The notes below the pieces were generated by a model, which searched no databases, had not been told where the DNA came from, and saw only the letters and a program-made list of their open reading frames with translations. Source: Flagellimonas alvinocaridis (lineage in GTDB: Bacteria > Bacteroidota > Bacteroidia > Flavobacteriales > Flavobacteriaceae). Taken from it: a stretch of 64,000 bases of DNA. Shown here in pieces: positions 53,390-62,110 of this stretch (position 1 is the first letter of the stretch; each line of letters opens with the position of its first letter). The position numbers were made by a program, and so were the translations under genes. The stretch lies in NCBI RefSeq assembly GCF_004916895.1, contig NZ_SNTZ01000010.1:34056-98055 (forward strand), written 5' to 3'.

Positions 53390-54067
53390 GTGAATAATTC
53401 CATTATCTCCAAAGAAGCTTTTGACATATTAAAAGTACTTGCCAAAAACAACAATAAAGAGTGGTTTGAAAAGAATAAATCCGTTTTTAAAAAACATGAA
53501 TCAGAGGTTAAATCCTTTTTTGAAAGCGTTAAGGAACGACTGAGTCAACACGACGATATCGAGAAAATGAAAATGTTCCGGATTTATAGGGATGTACGTT
53601 TTTCCAAGGACAAAACCCCATATAAAACCCACTTTGCAGGGTCGTTTTCACGACTGGGCGCACATCTAAGAGGAGGATATTACATTCATTTACAGCCGGG
53701 AAATTCTCTGCTGGCCACCGGCTTTTGGGCACCCAATAAAGAAGACCTTTTTCGCATACGAAAAGAATTGGAAATGGATGCGTCCGATTTTAGGAAGATC
53801 ATCAGTGACCCGGATTTCAAAAAAATCTGGGGAGAACTTCAAGGCGATGCCGTAAAAACAGCGCCAAAAGGTTTCGACAAGGACCACCCGGATATTGGCC
53901 TCATCAAAAACAAACAGTATGTCTTTGTGCGGAATTTTACAGACCAAGAGGTGCTATCCCCGAATTTTATTGAGGACGTGGACAAATCGTACCGGGCTAT
54001 TCGACCTTATTTTGATTTGATGAGCGATATCCTCACCACCAATCTCAATGGAGAGTCAATGCTGTAG
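53390..54067 (+). CDS. DUF2461 family protein
   Basis: 225 residues starting with GTG 53390; no ATG fits. Family signatures: NNNKEWFEKNK near 20-30, FRIYRDVRFSKDKTPYKTHFAG and GGYYIHLQPGNSLLATGFWAP. The fold and role of the family are not established. Divergent from cysE over 96 bp; its last 12 bp overlap the end of a convergent gene. Confidence 0.88.
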   Translation: MNNSIISKEAFDILKVLAKNNNKEWFEKNKSVFKKHESEVKSFFESVKERLSQHDDIEKMKMFRIYRDVRFSKDKTPYKTHFAGSFSRLGAHLRGGYYIHLQPGNSLLATGFWAPNKEDLFRIRKELEMDASDFRKIISDPDFKKIWGELQGDAVKTAPKGFDKDHPDIGLIKNKQYVFVRNFTDQEVLSPNFIEDVDKSYRAIRPYFDLMSDILTTNLNGESML

Positions 54068-54469
54068 TAGCACTTCACTTTCCAAAAGTTGTACTTGGTC
54101 CTTCAGCCGTTCAATGACCATATTCATCATCCGCTTGTTCAGGGCAGAGGAGTTTTTAATGTATGCTTGGTACTCTTCAACCGTAAATTGCCCAATGACC
54201 ATGCCCTTGAGCGAATTTCGAAACTTGATGTCCTTTTGGATGGCCCGCTCAATATATTCCATCTTTTTCTCCAAAGGAAGGTCATGGAAAACCCCTTTGT
54301 GTTTGGCAATGTAATTCTTGAAAGCTTCTACCAACAAAAGGTTTTGGAGTTTAATGACAGGGCGTAAAGTCTGGTTCTGAAAACGTTCTTCCGCACTCAT
54401 TTGGTTGTTGAAATAAGACTGTAGAATTTCGGGGCGGAGGTCCAAAAGACTCTTAGATCGTGAATCCAT
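54056..54469 (-). CDS. Conserved helical protein, function unknown
   Basis: 137 residues from ATG 54469; a start at 54505 would add 12 odd residues. All-helical with long amphipathic helices (NKRMMNMVIERLKDQVQLLE). Strongly conserved-looking text (FQNQTLRPVIKLQNLLLVEAF, in pieces; DIKFRNSLKGMVIGQFTVEEY, in pieces). I recall relatives labelled glyoxalase, but no glyoxalase fold or metal motif is visible. Convergent with, and overlapping by 12 bp, the DUF2461 gene. Confidence 0.75.
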   Translation of the reverse strand: MDSRSKSLLDLRPEILQSYFNNQMSAEERFQNQTLRPVIKLQNLLLVEAFKNYIAKHKGVFHDLPLEKKMEYIERAIQKDIKFRNSLKGMVIGQFTVEEYQAYIKNSSALNKRMMNMVIERLKDQVQLLESEVLLQH

Positions 54470-54596
54470 GGCTATTAGTTTCAATAAAGTTACACAATCG
54501 TCCACCTAGCATTTTTTGTAAAGCTGATAGTTGTTAACGATGTTATGAACATGCATTGCTAAGTTTATTTAAGTATTTTTAGGCCAAATCAAAATC

Positions 54597-55358
54597 ATGA
54601 GCGCAAAATTTGTTGGCCTTTCTTTACTTGTTTTGATGGCCATTTCCTGTAAAAAAGAAACCAAAAAAGAAGATACCCATGTTTGGAATACCAAAAAACT
54701 GGCAGAGGAAAACGCCACCCACAATCAGCTGCTCGATATTGAAAAAGAGCAGGGGTGGGAGCTGTTGTTCGATGGGGAAACCTTGAACGGTTGGCATGTG
54801 TACAATGCTGGTGCACCATCCGTCTGGGAGGTTAAAAACGGTGAACTCCATAGAAATGTGGAACTAGAATCCGAACACAATGAGGATTTGGTCACCGATA
54901 AAGCCTATGAAAACTATGAGTTGGTCTTGGAATGGAAAATCTCGGACCGTGGAAATAGCGGCATATTCATCAACGTTCATGAGAAACCAGATGTTGGCAC
55001 GGCCTATCAAACTGGGCCCGAGTACCAAATTCTGGACCCCAACCATATGGATCATGATGTGGCCGTTAAAAAATCAGGATGCCTGTATGGATTTTCCCCC
55101 CAGAAAAATGAAGCCATTACAAAATCTGGCCAGTGGAACCAGACCCGCATCAAACAGGTTAATGGAAAAGTGGAATTCTATTTAAATGGTGTACTAACTG
55201 CAGTAGAAGATTTCACCTCACCCGAATGGCCGCAAAAAATATCGGCGACCCATTTTAAAAACTACCCTGAATTTGGTCAAGCCACCCAAGGGAAGATTAC
55301 ATTACAGGATTGGTATTTTGAGGTGTGGTTCCGCGACATCAAGATCAGGGAACTATAG
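54597..55358 (+). CDS. DUF1080 (3-keto-disaccharide hydrolase domain) lipoprotein
   Basis: 253 residues. Lipobox LVLMAISC gives C18, followed by KKETKKED. The rest is one concanavalin-like beta-sandwich: GWELLFDGETLNGWHVYN, ELVLEWKISDRGNSGIFI, EYQILDPNHMDH and WYFEVWFRDIKIREL. DUF1080 members are tied to carbohydrate turnover, and some hydrolyse 3-keto-glycosides. It is convergent with the DUF302 gene; a hairpin covers both stop codons. Confidence 0.9.
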   Translation: MSAKFVGLSLLVLMAISCKKETKKEDTHVWNTKKLAEENATHNQLLDIEKEQGWELLFDGETLNGWHVYNAGAPSVWEVKNGELHRNVELESEHNEDLVTDKAYENYELVLEWKISDRGNSGIFINVHEKPDVGTAYQTGPEYQILDPNHMDHDVAVKKSGCLYGFSPQKNEAITKSGQWNQTRIKQVNGKVEFYLNGVLTAVEDFTSPEWPQKISATHFKNYPEFGQATQGKITLQDWYFEVWFRDIKIREL

Positions 55359-55370
55359 ACCACTATAGTT
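55351..55370. terminator. Hairpin spanning both stop codons of convergent genes
   Basis: Perfect AACTATAG (55351-55358) and CTATAGTT (55363-55370), 4-nt loop. It includes the TAG of the DUF1080 gene and the TAG of the DUF302 gene. AT-rich with only a short T-run, so a bidirectional terminator is only possible. Confidence 0.45.
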
Positions 55371-55752
55371 TATCGATTACATTTTTGAGCTTTTGCCGGA
55401 TTTCTTGTGCCACGGGACCCAAGCTGTCATTCTTGACCGAAATCATGGATGCCACGGGATCTACGGCTGCCACCTCGATATCCCCGTCCTCATTTTCCAA
55501 AACAACCACATTGCAAGGCAGAAAGAGCCCAATTTTATCTTCCTGCTTCAATGCCTCATAAGCATAGGGCGGATTACAGGCTCCCAAAATCCTATATTTC
55601 TTAAAGTCCACATCCAATTTCTTTTTCAGGGTCTGGGCAATATCTATTTCGGTGAGCACCCCAAAACCTTCATTCTTCAGCTCAAGGGTTACCTTTTCAA
55701 GGGCTTTTTCAAAATCTTTCTCCTTCAAAATTTTACTGAAATAATAACTCAT
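55363..55752 (-). CDS. DUF302 family protein
   Basis: 129 residues with the DUF302 core: FEKALEKVTLELKNEGFGVLTEIDI, KYRILGACNPPYAYEALKQ and IGLFLPCNVVVLEN. Conserved Cys in ACNPP and PCNVV are typical and may bind a metal or a small molecule. No signal peptide. Stands between the DUF1080 gene and an epimerase gene; its start is 48 bp from the epimerase stop. Confidence 0.9.
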   Translation of the reverse strand: MSYYFSKILKEKDFEKALEKVTLELKNEGFGVLTEIDIAQTLKKKLDVDFKKYRILGACNPPYAYEALKQEDKIGLFLPCNVVVLENEDGDIEVAAVDPVASMISVKNDSLGPVAQEIRQKLKNVIDKL

Positions 55753-55800
55753 GGTCTTTTCTCTTTATGGTGTACGTCTTGACTTTAAGATACTCATCTT

Positions 55801-56757
55801 TTATGGATAATGTATGCCCTCTTTTTGGAAATAGTGTTCAACAGCTTCCTGTACGGCTTGCAACGAGCTGTATTTGGGTTGATATCCCAACAATTTCCTT
55901 GCTTTTTCGATGCTGCCACACGGGCTGTGCGCAATGTGGTCCCATGTGAGTTCCCTATCTCTTTCACTAACACTCTTTTGCCATACCTCCCAAGGTTGAA
56001 ACCGCAATTGGGGTACTTGCCCGAATAGCTTGGCCATTTCTTCCGCATAGCCCCTCAAGGTAAGTGCCTGCTCCGAATCTACATGGAAACTTTCACCGAT
56101 CGCACTTTCCCTGTTCGCTATGGCCTTGACAAAAGCCTGTGCCACATCGTCCGCATGCACATGATGAACCGTTTCCATCCCAAGGTTGGGCAAGGTGATT
56201 TCCTCTCCTTGGGCCAATCGTAGAAATACCTCCGGATTTAGATTTCCGGCCGGGTTCACGGGCAACCATCCCGGTCCCGTAATATGCCCTGGGTGGAGAA
56301 TAGTGACCGGAAAACCATATTCTTTATGGAAATTGAGCAAGTAGGCTTCAATCTTTGCCTTGTTGATCCCGTAGGTGCCAAAGGGATTCCGTTCTGCAGA
56401 CTCCGTGGTGGGAACCTGTACGGTATGCCCATGGACCCACATGGTCCCACAGTGTAGAAAATGTCGCACTTTGCCCTTTAGGTTTTCAGCAAGATGTTGG
56501 GCACTCTGGGGGGTGAAACAAATCAAATCAATGACCACTTCGCCGTTCAGGGATACGATTTGAGCCCCAAAATCCCCGTGCTCTTCGGATTTTTCCCGAT
56601 CAATGCCCACAAACTCCACGGATTGCCATGCCTCATGATCGGCATAGGGTTGGGACTGTTGCCGACTTACACAGACCACATCATGACCTGCTTCAACAAG
56701 TTTTGGCACCAAGTATGTGCCAATATGGCCAGTGCCGCCAATCAGTATTACTTTCAT
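55801..56757 (-). CDS. NAD-dependent epimerase/dehydratase family protein
   Basis: 318-residue extended short-chain dehydrogenase. GGTGHIG at 7-13 binds the cofactor, and the Y-x3-K pair is in FGTYGINKAKIEAYL. The rest (LHPGHITGPGWLPVNPAGN, EEITLPNLGMETVHHVHADD) suggests a sugar-nucleotide or similar substrate. Specificity unknown. The downstream minus-strand neighbour is DUF302; the serine hydrolase gene is 9 bp upstream, so they likely share a message. Confidence 0.88.
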   Translation of the reverse strand: MKVILIGGTGHIGTYLVPKLVEAGHDVVCVSRQQSQPYADHEAWQSVEFVGIDREKSEEHGDFGAQIVSLNGEVVIDLICFTPQSAQHLAENLKGKVRHFLHCGTMWVHGHTVQVPTTESAERNPFGTYGINKAKIEAYLLNFHKEYGFPVTILHPGHITGPGWLPVNPAGNLNPEVFLRLAQGEEITLPNLGMETVHHVHADDVAQAFVKAIANRESAIGESFHVDSEQALTLRGYAEEMAKLFGQVPQLRFQPWEVWQKSVSERDRELTWDHIAHSPCGSIEKARKLLGYQPKYSSLQAVQEAVEHYFQKEGIHYP

Positions 56758-56766
56758 TCTTATTTT

Positions 56767-58335
56767 TTATTCCTTGATTCGGACCAAATCCAAATCTTGA
56801 TAATCAAAGCTAAAATCCATATTTGGCGAAATCCCTTTCATTTGAATCCCAACTGGGGTTCCTGAAGCATCCATTTTAAAAATGGCAAAGGCATCACACT
56901 GCATATCCGTATAGGCCATTTTAACGGCAAAGGTGCTGTCCTTGTAATGGAACATTTCCCCATTCAGCTGAGGGGAACGGAGTGACCTAAACCAAAGTTT
57001 TCCGCCATGGTTTTCGATGGATACCTTTCCGAACCATTTATCTTCATAGGTTCCTAAAAAGGAGCTTGCACCCAGTTTTTTCACATCGGAGATTGTGGCA
57101 CTTTCCCAAACGGCATCCAAAGTAGCATCGGCCTCGGCCTGCCCAGATTCCAGCTGTTGCTTGGCAGACGCCAGATAATCCCATCGGTCCTTACGTATCC
57201 ATTCATCCCGAATGGCCGAACTTATGGTATGGTAGCTGTTGCCTCCGGGAGCGCCATTGGTGAGTACCACAACTGCCGAATTCAATTCGGGCACCATTAC
57301 CACGGAGGATAACATGCCAGGAAGACCGCCGGTATGGGAAATTACGGTATGGTCGTACCTATTGGAAATCCGCCATCCAAGACCATAGGCACCAAAATGA
57401 TACCTGTTATCCGGTTCCGGTCTGGTTTGAAAGCTGATAAAGGTGTAGGGGCGCCACATTTCCGCTTGTCGCTCGGGACTGAAAATCTGTTTGTCCAAAG
57501 CATCGCCATATTTTCCTTGCTGCAATTGGGCCATGATCCATTTGGACATGTCATGGACGCTGGAATAGATTCCGCCCGAGGCCACCAAAGGGCCTTCACC
57601 CTTTACGTACCGCTCTACCTTTCTTACGTTTCCGTTCTCGGTGGAGTGGGCCGATGCCACGTTTTGGGTCGATTTCAATCGCTTATAACGAACCGCGGTC
57701 CTGTCCATGCCCAACGGACCTAAAATTTGCTGTTCGATAAATTCATCATAACTCTGGCCGCTTACCCTGGCAATGACCTCGCCCGCTACAATATAGAGCA
57801 GGTTGTCATAATCATATTTGGTGCGAAAATCCGAAGTGGGTTTAAAATATTGAAAACTGTTGAGTACATCCTGAATTTTGTAATCAGCTCCCGGAGGGAA
57901 AAACATTAAATCCCCGGCACCGAGCCCCAGCCCGCTGCGATGAGTCAACAGGTCCACAATGGTGAAATTCTCCCGAACGTATGCATTGTACATGGTAAAC
58001 TCCGGTATGTGTTGAACCACCCGATCATCCCATTTAAGTTTTCCCTGATCCACCAAAATGGCCAATGCGGCAGCGGTGAACGCCTTGGTGTTCGAGGCAA
58101 TTTGAAACAAACTATGCTCATCCACCTTCTCTTTGGAATCAACCGAGAGTTTTCCGTATCCTTTGGAGTGGATGACCTTCCCATTTTCTATTACGGCCAC
58201 GGCAACACCCACTTGGGGCATCATTTCCATAGATCGGTTCACCAAGGAATCTATCTGCGAAGAGGTAAAGCCCTGTCCGAAAACGGTGGATATGGCCCAT
58301 AATAAAAATAAGGGGAGGGTAATTTTGTTTTTCAT
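56767..58335 (-). CDS. Secreted serine hydrolase (beta-lactamase class C family) with DUF3471
   Basis: 522 residues with a signal peptide (1-21, LPLFLLWAISTVFGQ). Penicillin-binding/beta-lactamase fold: nucleophile S81 and K84 in IASNTKAF, Y176-x-N178 in YDYDNLLY and a HTGG-type motif (ISHTGGLPGM). The C-terminal 100 residues (SSFLGTYEDKWFGKVSIEN, in part) match the DUF3471-like lipocalin-type extension. More likely an esterase or D-aminopeptidase than a resistance enzyme. Confidence 0.9.
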   Translation of the reverse strand: MKNKITLPLFLLWAISTVFGQGFTSSQIDSLVNRSMEMMPQVGVAVAVIENGKVIHSKGYGKLSVDSKEKVDEHSLFQIASNTKAFTAAALAILVDQGKLKWDDRVVQHIPEFTMYNAYVRENFTIVDLLTHRSGLGLGAGDLMFFPPGADYKIQDVLNSFQYFKPTSDFRTKYDYDNLLYIVAGEVIARVSGQSYDEFIEQQILGPLGMDRTAVRYKRLKSTQNVASAHSTENGNVRKVERYVKGEGPLVASGGIYSSVHDMSKWIMAQLQQGKYGDALDKQIFSPERQAEMWRPYTFISFQTRPEPDNRYHFGAYGLGWRISNRYDHTVISHTGGLPGMLSSVVMVPELNSAVVVLTNGAPGGNSYHTISSAIRDEWIRKDRWDYLASAKQQLESGQAEADATLDAVWESATISDVKKLGASSFLGTYEDKWFGKVSIENHGGKLWFRSLRSPQLNGEMFHYKDSTFAVKMAYTDMQCDAFAIFKMDASGTPVGIQMKGISPNMDFSFDYQDLDLVRIKE

Positions 58336-58353
58336 GAGGTTTTTTAGTGGTTA

Positions 58354-59157
58354 TTAAAATACGACAGGGTTCAAATGCGAATCTATGGTCTCACCAATGG
58401 CCACTCCCGGACACCAGGTCTCCCAATCGTTCTTTTGGCCGTCGTTCTCAGGTTTCTTCAAAATCATGTCCTTGTCCATATAGATCACGGTCATAACCTT
58501 TCGGGTCTTGCCAGAAGTATTGGCCCCGGCCCGGTGGAAAATCCAACCGGAATGAAAACTGACCTCGCCAATATCAAAAGCTTCTATGGTGTGCGGAAAA
58601 TTATTGATCTTCAAGTTTTTTTGGATCACTTGTTCGCTCTCATCGCTGATGGACAGTTCGCGCCCCAACAGAATCTCTTGGCTGCCCGCACTGAATTCCA
58701 GCGGGCCCATTTCCAAAGGTGTTTCTTGCAAAGGAATCCAGATGGTGATGGACTTGTCCGAAGACAACGGCCAATAATATTGGTCTGCATGCCAAGGGGT
58801 GATTCCCCCGCCGGCCTCCTTGAACAGGGCTTGATCGTGGTATATACGAACCCCATCCACTTGCATGAGGTCTGAGGCCGCCTTGGCCAACCGCTTGCTC
58901 AGGATCAGTTTTTTGATTTCCTCGTCCTGCACCCAGAGATTGCAGAGTTGCAAAAAGGCCTTCCCGTAGGTATCCCGCTGATTGATGGGCACATCCACCT
59001 TGTTCAGTTCCGCAACCTTTTTGGAAATGACCGTATTGAAATGCGCCACGATCTCAGGTGATAAAAACTCCTTGATCTTGATGAAGGCATTCTTTTGGTA
59101 AAATTCCACCTGTTCTTTGGTCACCTGAAAAGGTTCATCCAATAGGGTTAGATTCAT
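58354..59157 (-). CDS. Phytanoyl-CoA dioxygenase family protein
   Basis: 267-residue Fe(II)/2-oxoglutarate oxygenase of the PhyH family. Iron ligands H123 and D125 in WHADQYYWPL and H208 in IFHRAGANTSGKTRK, where the Arg binds 2-oxoglutarate. Substrate unknown; the family covers ectoine hydroxylase and many secondary-metabolite enzymes. It precedes the serine hydrolase gene by 18 bp and follows DUF2200 by 7 bp on the same strand. Confidence 0.88.
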   Translation of the reverse strand: MNLTLLDEPFQVTKEQVEFYQKNAFIKIKEFLSPEIVAHFNTVISKKVAELNKVDVPINQRDTYGKAFLQLCNLWVQDEEIKKLILSKRLAKAASDLMQVDGVRIYHDQALFKEAGGGITPWHADQYYWPLSSDKSITIWIPLQETPLEMGPLEFSAGSQEILLGRELSISDESEQVIQKNLKINNFPHTIEAFDIGEVSFHSGWIFHRAGANTSGKTRKVMTVIYMDKDMILKKPENDGQKNDWETWCPGVAIGETIDSHLNPVVF

Positions 59158-59164
59158 GATTTGT

Positions 59165-59530
59165 TTAGTTCTGTCTTAGTATTTTTTCCATTTTCCGGCC
59201 CTTGGCCAATTCATCCACCAGTTTGTCCAAATAGCGGACCTGTTGGGTCAGGGGATTGTCGATTTCCTCAATCCGATACCCACAGATCACCCCGGTAATG
59301 AGGTTGGCATTGGGGTTCAAGTCCGCATCTTGGAAGAAGGCCGCAAAAGTGCTCTTGGCATCGATATGTTTTTGAATGTCATCATCATCAAAGCCCGTGA
59401 GCCATGTAATTACCTCATGTAGTTCTTCTTGGGTACGACTTTTCTTCTCCACCTTGGCCACGTAATGTGGATATACCCCGGCAAAGGTCAGTTTTGCGAT
59501 GCGTTCGTTATGTTCTGGGGTGACTTTCAT
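59165..59530 (-). CDS. DUF2200 family protein
   Basis: 121 residues, small cytoplasmic protein. Recognised from the family text KLTFAGVYPHYVAKVEKK, TQEELHEVITWLTGFDDDDI and VICGYRIEEIDNPLTQQVRYLD. No function is established. Upstream of the PhyH gene by 7 bp. Confidence 0.85.
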   Translation of the reverse strand: MKVTPEHNERIAKLTFAGVYPHYVAKVEKKSRTQEELHEVITWLTGFDDDDIQKHIDAKSTFAAFFQDADLNPNANLITGVICGYRIEEIDNPLTQQVRYLDKLVDELAKGRKMEKILRQN

Positions 59531-59617
59531 CTTACCTAATCTTTAACCTTGGGAGATACAATCCATTCATTTGCTTAAATGTAGGGATTTTGTGTAGATC
59601 TAGGAAGACAGTCTTGG

Positions 59618-60565
59618 TCAGTTGCCCACCTTGCTTAGAATCTTCTCTTTTAGCCGGACAAAGTCTATCCAGTAAATATTACCGATTTCAACTTCTTCAT
59701 CATCTCCAGAGACACCGCGGTGAAAAAAAAGGTGCTTTCCATCTGGGGAGACACTTGCGGTCATTTCACAATGTTCCGTATTTACTTCGGGGCCCATGTT
59801 ATACGGTTCTGTCCATGTGCCGTTCTGGTTAAAACTGATGTACAGGTCGCAGTCCCCAAACCCGTCTTCGCTTTCACCATCATAGATCATGTAGCTCTCA
59901 TCCGGTGCAATGTAGGAATGGGCGATCCACTTTCCTGAGAAATTGATGTCCGTTGCCATGGTCTTGGCATCACCATAGCCGCTTGCTTCTTTATCGGAAC
60001 TATAAATGACCCAATCCCCGGGTTTGTCGTCCTTCTCGCCAGAAGTAAAGTACCGGTTGCCGTTTTCCGAAGCGGTCAGGTACATGACCACCCGATCCAC
60101 GAACGGACTGCCCAAAGGCTCGGGGTCGCTCCATCCTTTTGCGGTTTTTGTACTGTACCATTGGTGCATCCCGGAGGCCTTGATGGTATCGTTGAGGGGT
60201 CTTGTGCTCCCAAAATAGAGCAGGTTTCCAGTGGGGTCAATGTGGGGTTCAAAATCCCAGCCCGCATCGGTGGAAAAAAAGGCCGGCTCCGGTTTGGACC
60301 ATTGCCCATTTTCCAGTTTCATGGTGAAAATCTCATTATCGTCTTCCGGTTTTCTGCGTGTGAAGAACAGTTCATCCATTTCTGGGCTAAAAGTGATGGC
60401 AAACTCAAAATCATCGCTGGAGACCACACCTTCCCCAAAGATCAGGGCGGTATCCGTTGGAATTTGGTCGCTGAGCAGCGTAAGGTTCGACTTTTTTTCT
60501 GCCCCACAGGATACGAGAAAAACTAGTAACAGGGTGAAAATAGGGTAGAAGGTGGATTGTTTCAT
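59618..60565 (-). CDS. PD40/TolB-like beta-propeller lipoprotein
   Basis: 315 residues. Lipobox LLVFLVSC gives C20. Repeated propeller blades with WD40-like PD40 text: FAITFSPEMDELFFTRRK, PHIDPTGNLLYFGSTRP, AHSYIAPDESYMIYDGE and ASVSPDGKHLFFHRG. Such proteins bind partners at the cell surface or in the periplasm. Function unknown; 87 bp from the DUF2200 gene. Confidence 0.88.
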   Translation of the reverse strand: MKQSTFYPIFTLLLVFLVSCGAEKKSNLTLLSDQIPTDTALIFGEGVVSSDDFEFAITFSPEMDELFFTRRKPEDDNEIFTMKLENGQWSKPEPAFFSTDAGWDFEPHIDPTGNLLYFGSTRPLNDTIKASGMHQWYSTKTAKGWSDPEPLGSPFVDRVVMYLTASENGNRYFTSGEKDDKPGDWVIYSSDKEASGYGDAKTMATDINFSGKWIAHSYIAPDESYMIYDGESEDGFGDCDLYISFNQNGTWTEPYNMGPEVNTEHCEMTASVSPDGKHLFFHRGVSGDDEEVEIGNIYWIDFVRLKEKILSKVGN

Positions 60566-60618
60566 TGTATGGCGATTTTGATTGATGTTGATGGTATTGT
60601 TATTGGTGCAACTGGGCT

Positions 60619-61506
60619 CTATGGCCCTGCATTTGCCGCATCTTCCCCGATCTGCGCTATTTTTTCCTGACAGATTTCCTCGGTAAGCTGCTTTAGTTGC
60701 AGTACTTTGTGGGACAGGTATTCCAGATCACCTTTGGTGATGTGGTACTCCTTCATGTTGTAACGGGCATCGATGTAGGCGTGTTTCAGCAGCTCAAAAA
60801 GACGCTTGTGCTCCTCGGTCTGTTTGGGAAAAAGGTCGAAACGCTTGTCGCACATGGCCACCTTGATCCCCAAAGTCTCCAGATTGTGGTCCTTGGGCCG
60901 GTAATCCGTGAACACCAACAAAATGGTGGTGTAGTAGCGCTCCACGGCTTGATGCAGTTGGAAAGCGGCATTATTTAAACTTTCCTTCTCTATTTTATAC
61001 TCATAATTATCGAAGAACTCGTTCGCGCTATCAAACCACTGGTCAAAATAGTCTTGGGCCTTGTCTTGGTACTGTTTTGGGGTGAGCTTTTTGGGCAATG
61101 CCAGTTGATGCTTGCGCGAATCGTACAGCACAATGCCCTCTTCCTTGATGTCCCTAAAAAAGTAGTTCCCCACCCTTAGGGCCTTGTTCAGGTGTTTGAT
61201 CCCGTGAAAGATAAAGTTCACCGGGGTGGCCACTTGGCCGGTGGCGGTGAGCTCCGCCTTGATTTGGTCCTCTATACGGAACTTTTGTTGCAGGTCTTCA
61301 TGGGTGAGGACCACGAGCAGGTCGTAATCGCTGCGGTACTCGTAGGTGATGCCCTGTTCCACATAGGTGTCCTCCACCCAGTTGCCGCGGGCGTAGCTGC
61401 CAAAGAGCAGCACCATTTCCACTTCCTTGAACCCGGACAGCAAAGCGGTGAGCTGGTGCAGCTCGGCCTGTTTGTGATCTGGGAGATGTGCCACGGTCTT
61501 GTTCAA
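60619..61506 (-). CDS. Nucleotidyltransferase-HEPN fusion protein
   Basis: 295 residues. N-terminal minimal nucleotidyltransferase: FGSYARG at 35-41, then D60-x-D62 in YRSDYDLLVVL; the spacing between Gly-Ser and the Asp pair is about 22 residues, longer than the usual 9-13. C-terminal HEPN domain (about 140-285) with AAFQLHQAVERYYTTIL and R203-x3-H207 in DYRPKDHNLETL. Separate MNT and HEPN genes form toxin-antitoxin pairs (antitoxin AMPylates the RNase); here both sit in one chain, a form also common in Bacteroidota. Whether it is a TA-type or a housekeeping protein is open. Confidence 0.85.
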   Translation of the reverse strand: MNKTVAHLPDHKQAELHQLTALLSGFKEVEMVLLFGSYARGNWVEDTYVEQGITYEYRSDYDLLVVLTHEDLQQKFRIEDQIKAELTATGQVATPVNFIFHGIKHLNKALRVGNYFFRDIKEEGIVLYDSRKHQLALPKKLTPKQYQDKAQDYFDQWFDSANEFFDNYEYKIEKESLNNAAFQLHQAVERYYTTILLVFTDYRPKDHNLETLGIKVAMCDKRFDLFPKQTEEHKRLFELLKHAYIDARYNMKEYHITKGDLEYLSHKVLQLKQLTEEICQEKIAQIGEDAANAGP

Positions 61507-61583
61507 TTGTTGGGTGTTTGTGCCCTAAAGATAGGCATATTTGGGTTGGGGTGGGGAGATTGCTTTTGGATTAGACATAGACG

Positions 61584-62021
61584 CTACTTTTCTTTAAAAA
61601 ATTTTGCCTTTAAATGTTTTACTTCATTAATGTCACAGCCAAATACAAAAGTTCTATAAACAGGCCGGTCTGGTCCAAAATATGGAATTTCATCTTGCAT
61701 AAATCGAATTCCTAAATTTTCAAGTTCTCCAACCAATTGATTGGTTTCTTTCTTATCAGTAGTAAAACCTATGCAATGGGTTTTGGCCCATTTGTCCGAG
61801 ACTAACTGATGATATGCATGTTCAACAACATCTTTTTCGCTCTGAAAATACTTAAGTTTATTTTTTTCTCCCCGTTCGGTATAGTACCATATGAAGACTC
61901 CTCCAAAATTGTCAATCCCATAGCCTTCATGAATGGCATTTCCGTTAATTGTGTAACTGTTGAAGTTATAACAGTTTTCCTTCATCCATGTTTCCAATTC
62001 AACTTGAGTTTGTGGTGTCAA
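61584..62021 (-). CDS. Unrecognised small protein
   Basis: 145 residues, not recognised. Text such as YGIDNFGGVFIWYYTERGEK and VYRTFVFGCDINEVKHLK looks like a folded cytoplasmic protein of mixed alpha/beta. No signal peptide. A start at M13 is possible, but M1 at 62021 looks natural. AT-rich compared with the his region. It lies 89 bp from the amidohydrolase gene and 77 bp from the MNT-HEPN gene, an accessory-looking setting. Confidence 0.6.
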   Translation of the reverse strand: MTPQTQVELETWMKENCYNFNSYTINGNAIHEGYGIDNFGGVFIWYYTERGEKNKLKYFQSEKDVVEHAYHQLVSDKWAKTHCIGFTTDKKETNQLVGELENLGIRFMQDEIPYFGPDRPVYRTFVFGCDINEVKHLKAKFFKEK

Positions 62022-62110
62022 AAAAATCTTTTTATTGAAAGTTTTGCGATCAGGTTTTTCAAAGCATGAGAGAACAATGAATTATAGCCATCTTAAGTTA
62101 GGCTCAGTAT

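Noticed and set aside
54056..54469. Glyoxalase label for the helical protein
   Set aside because: No glyoxalase fold elements or metal ligands are visible.
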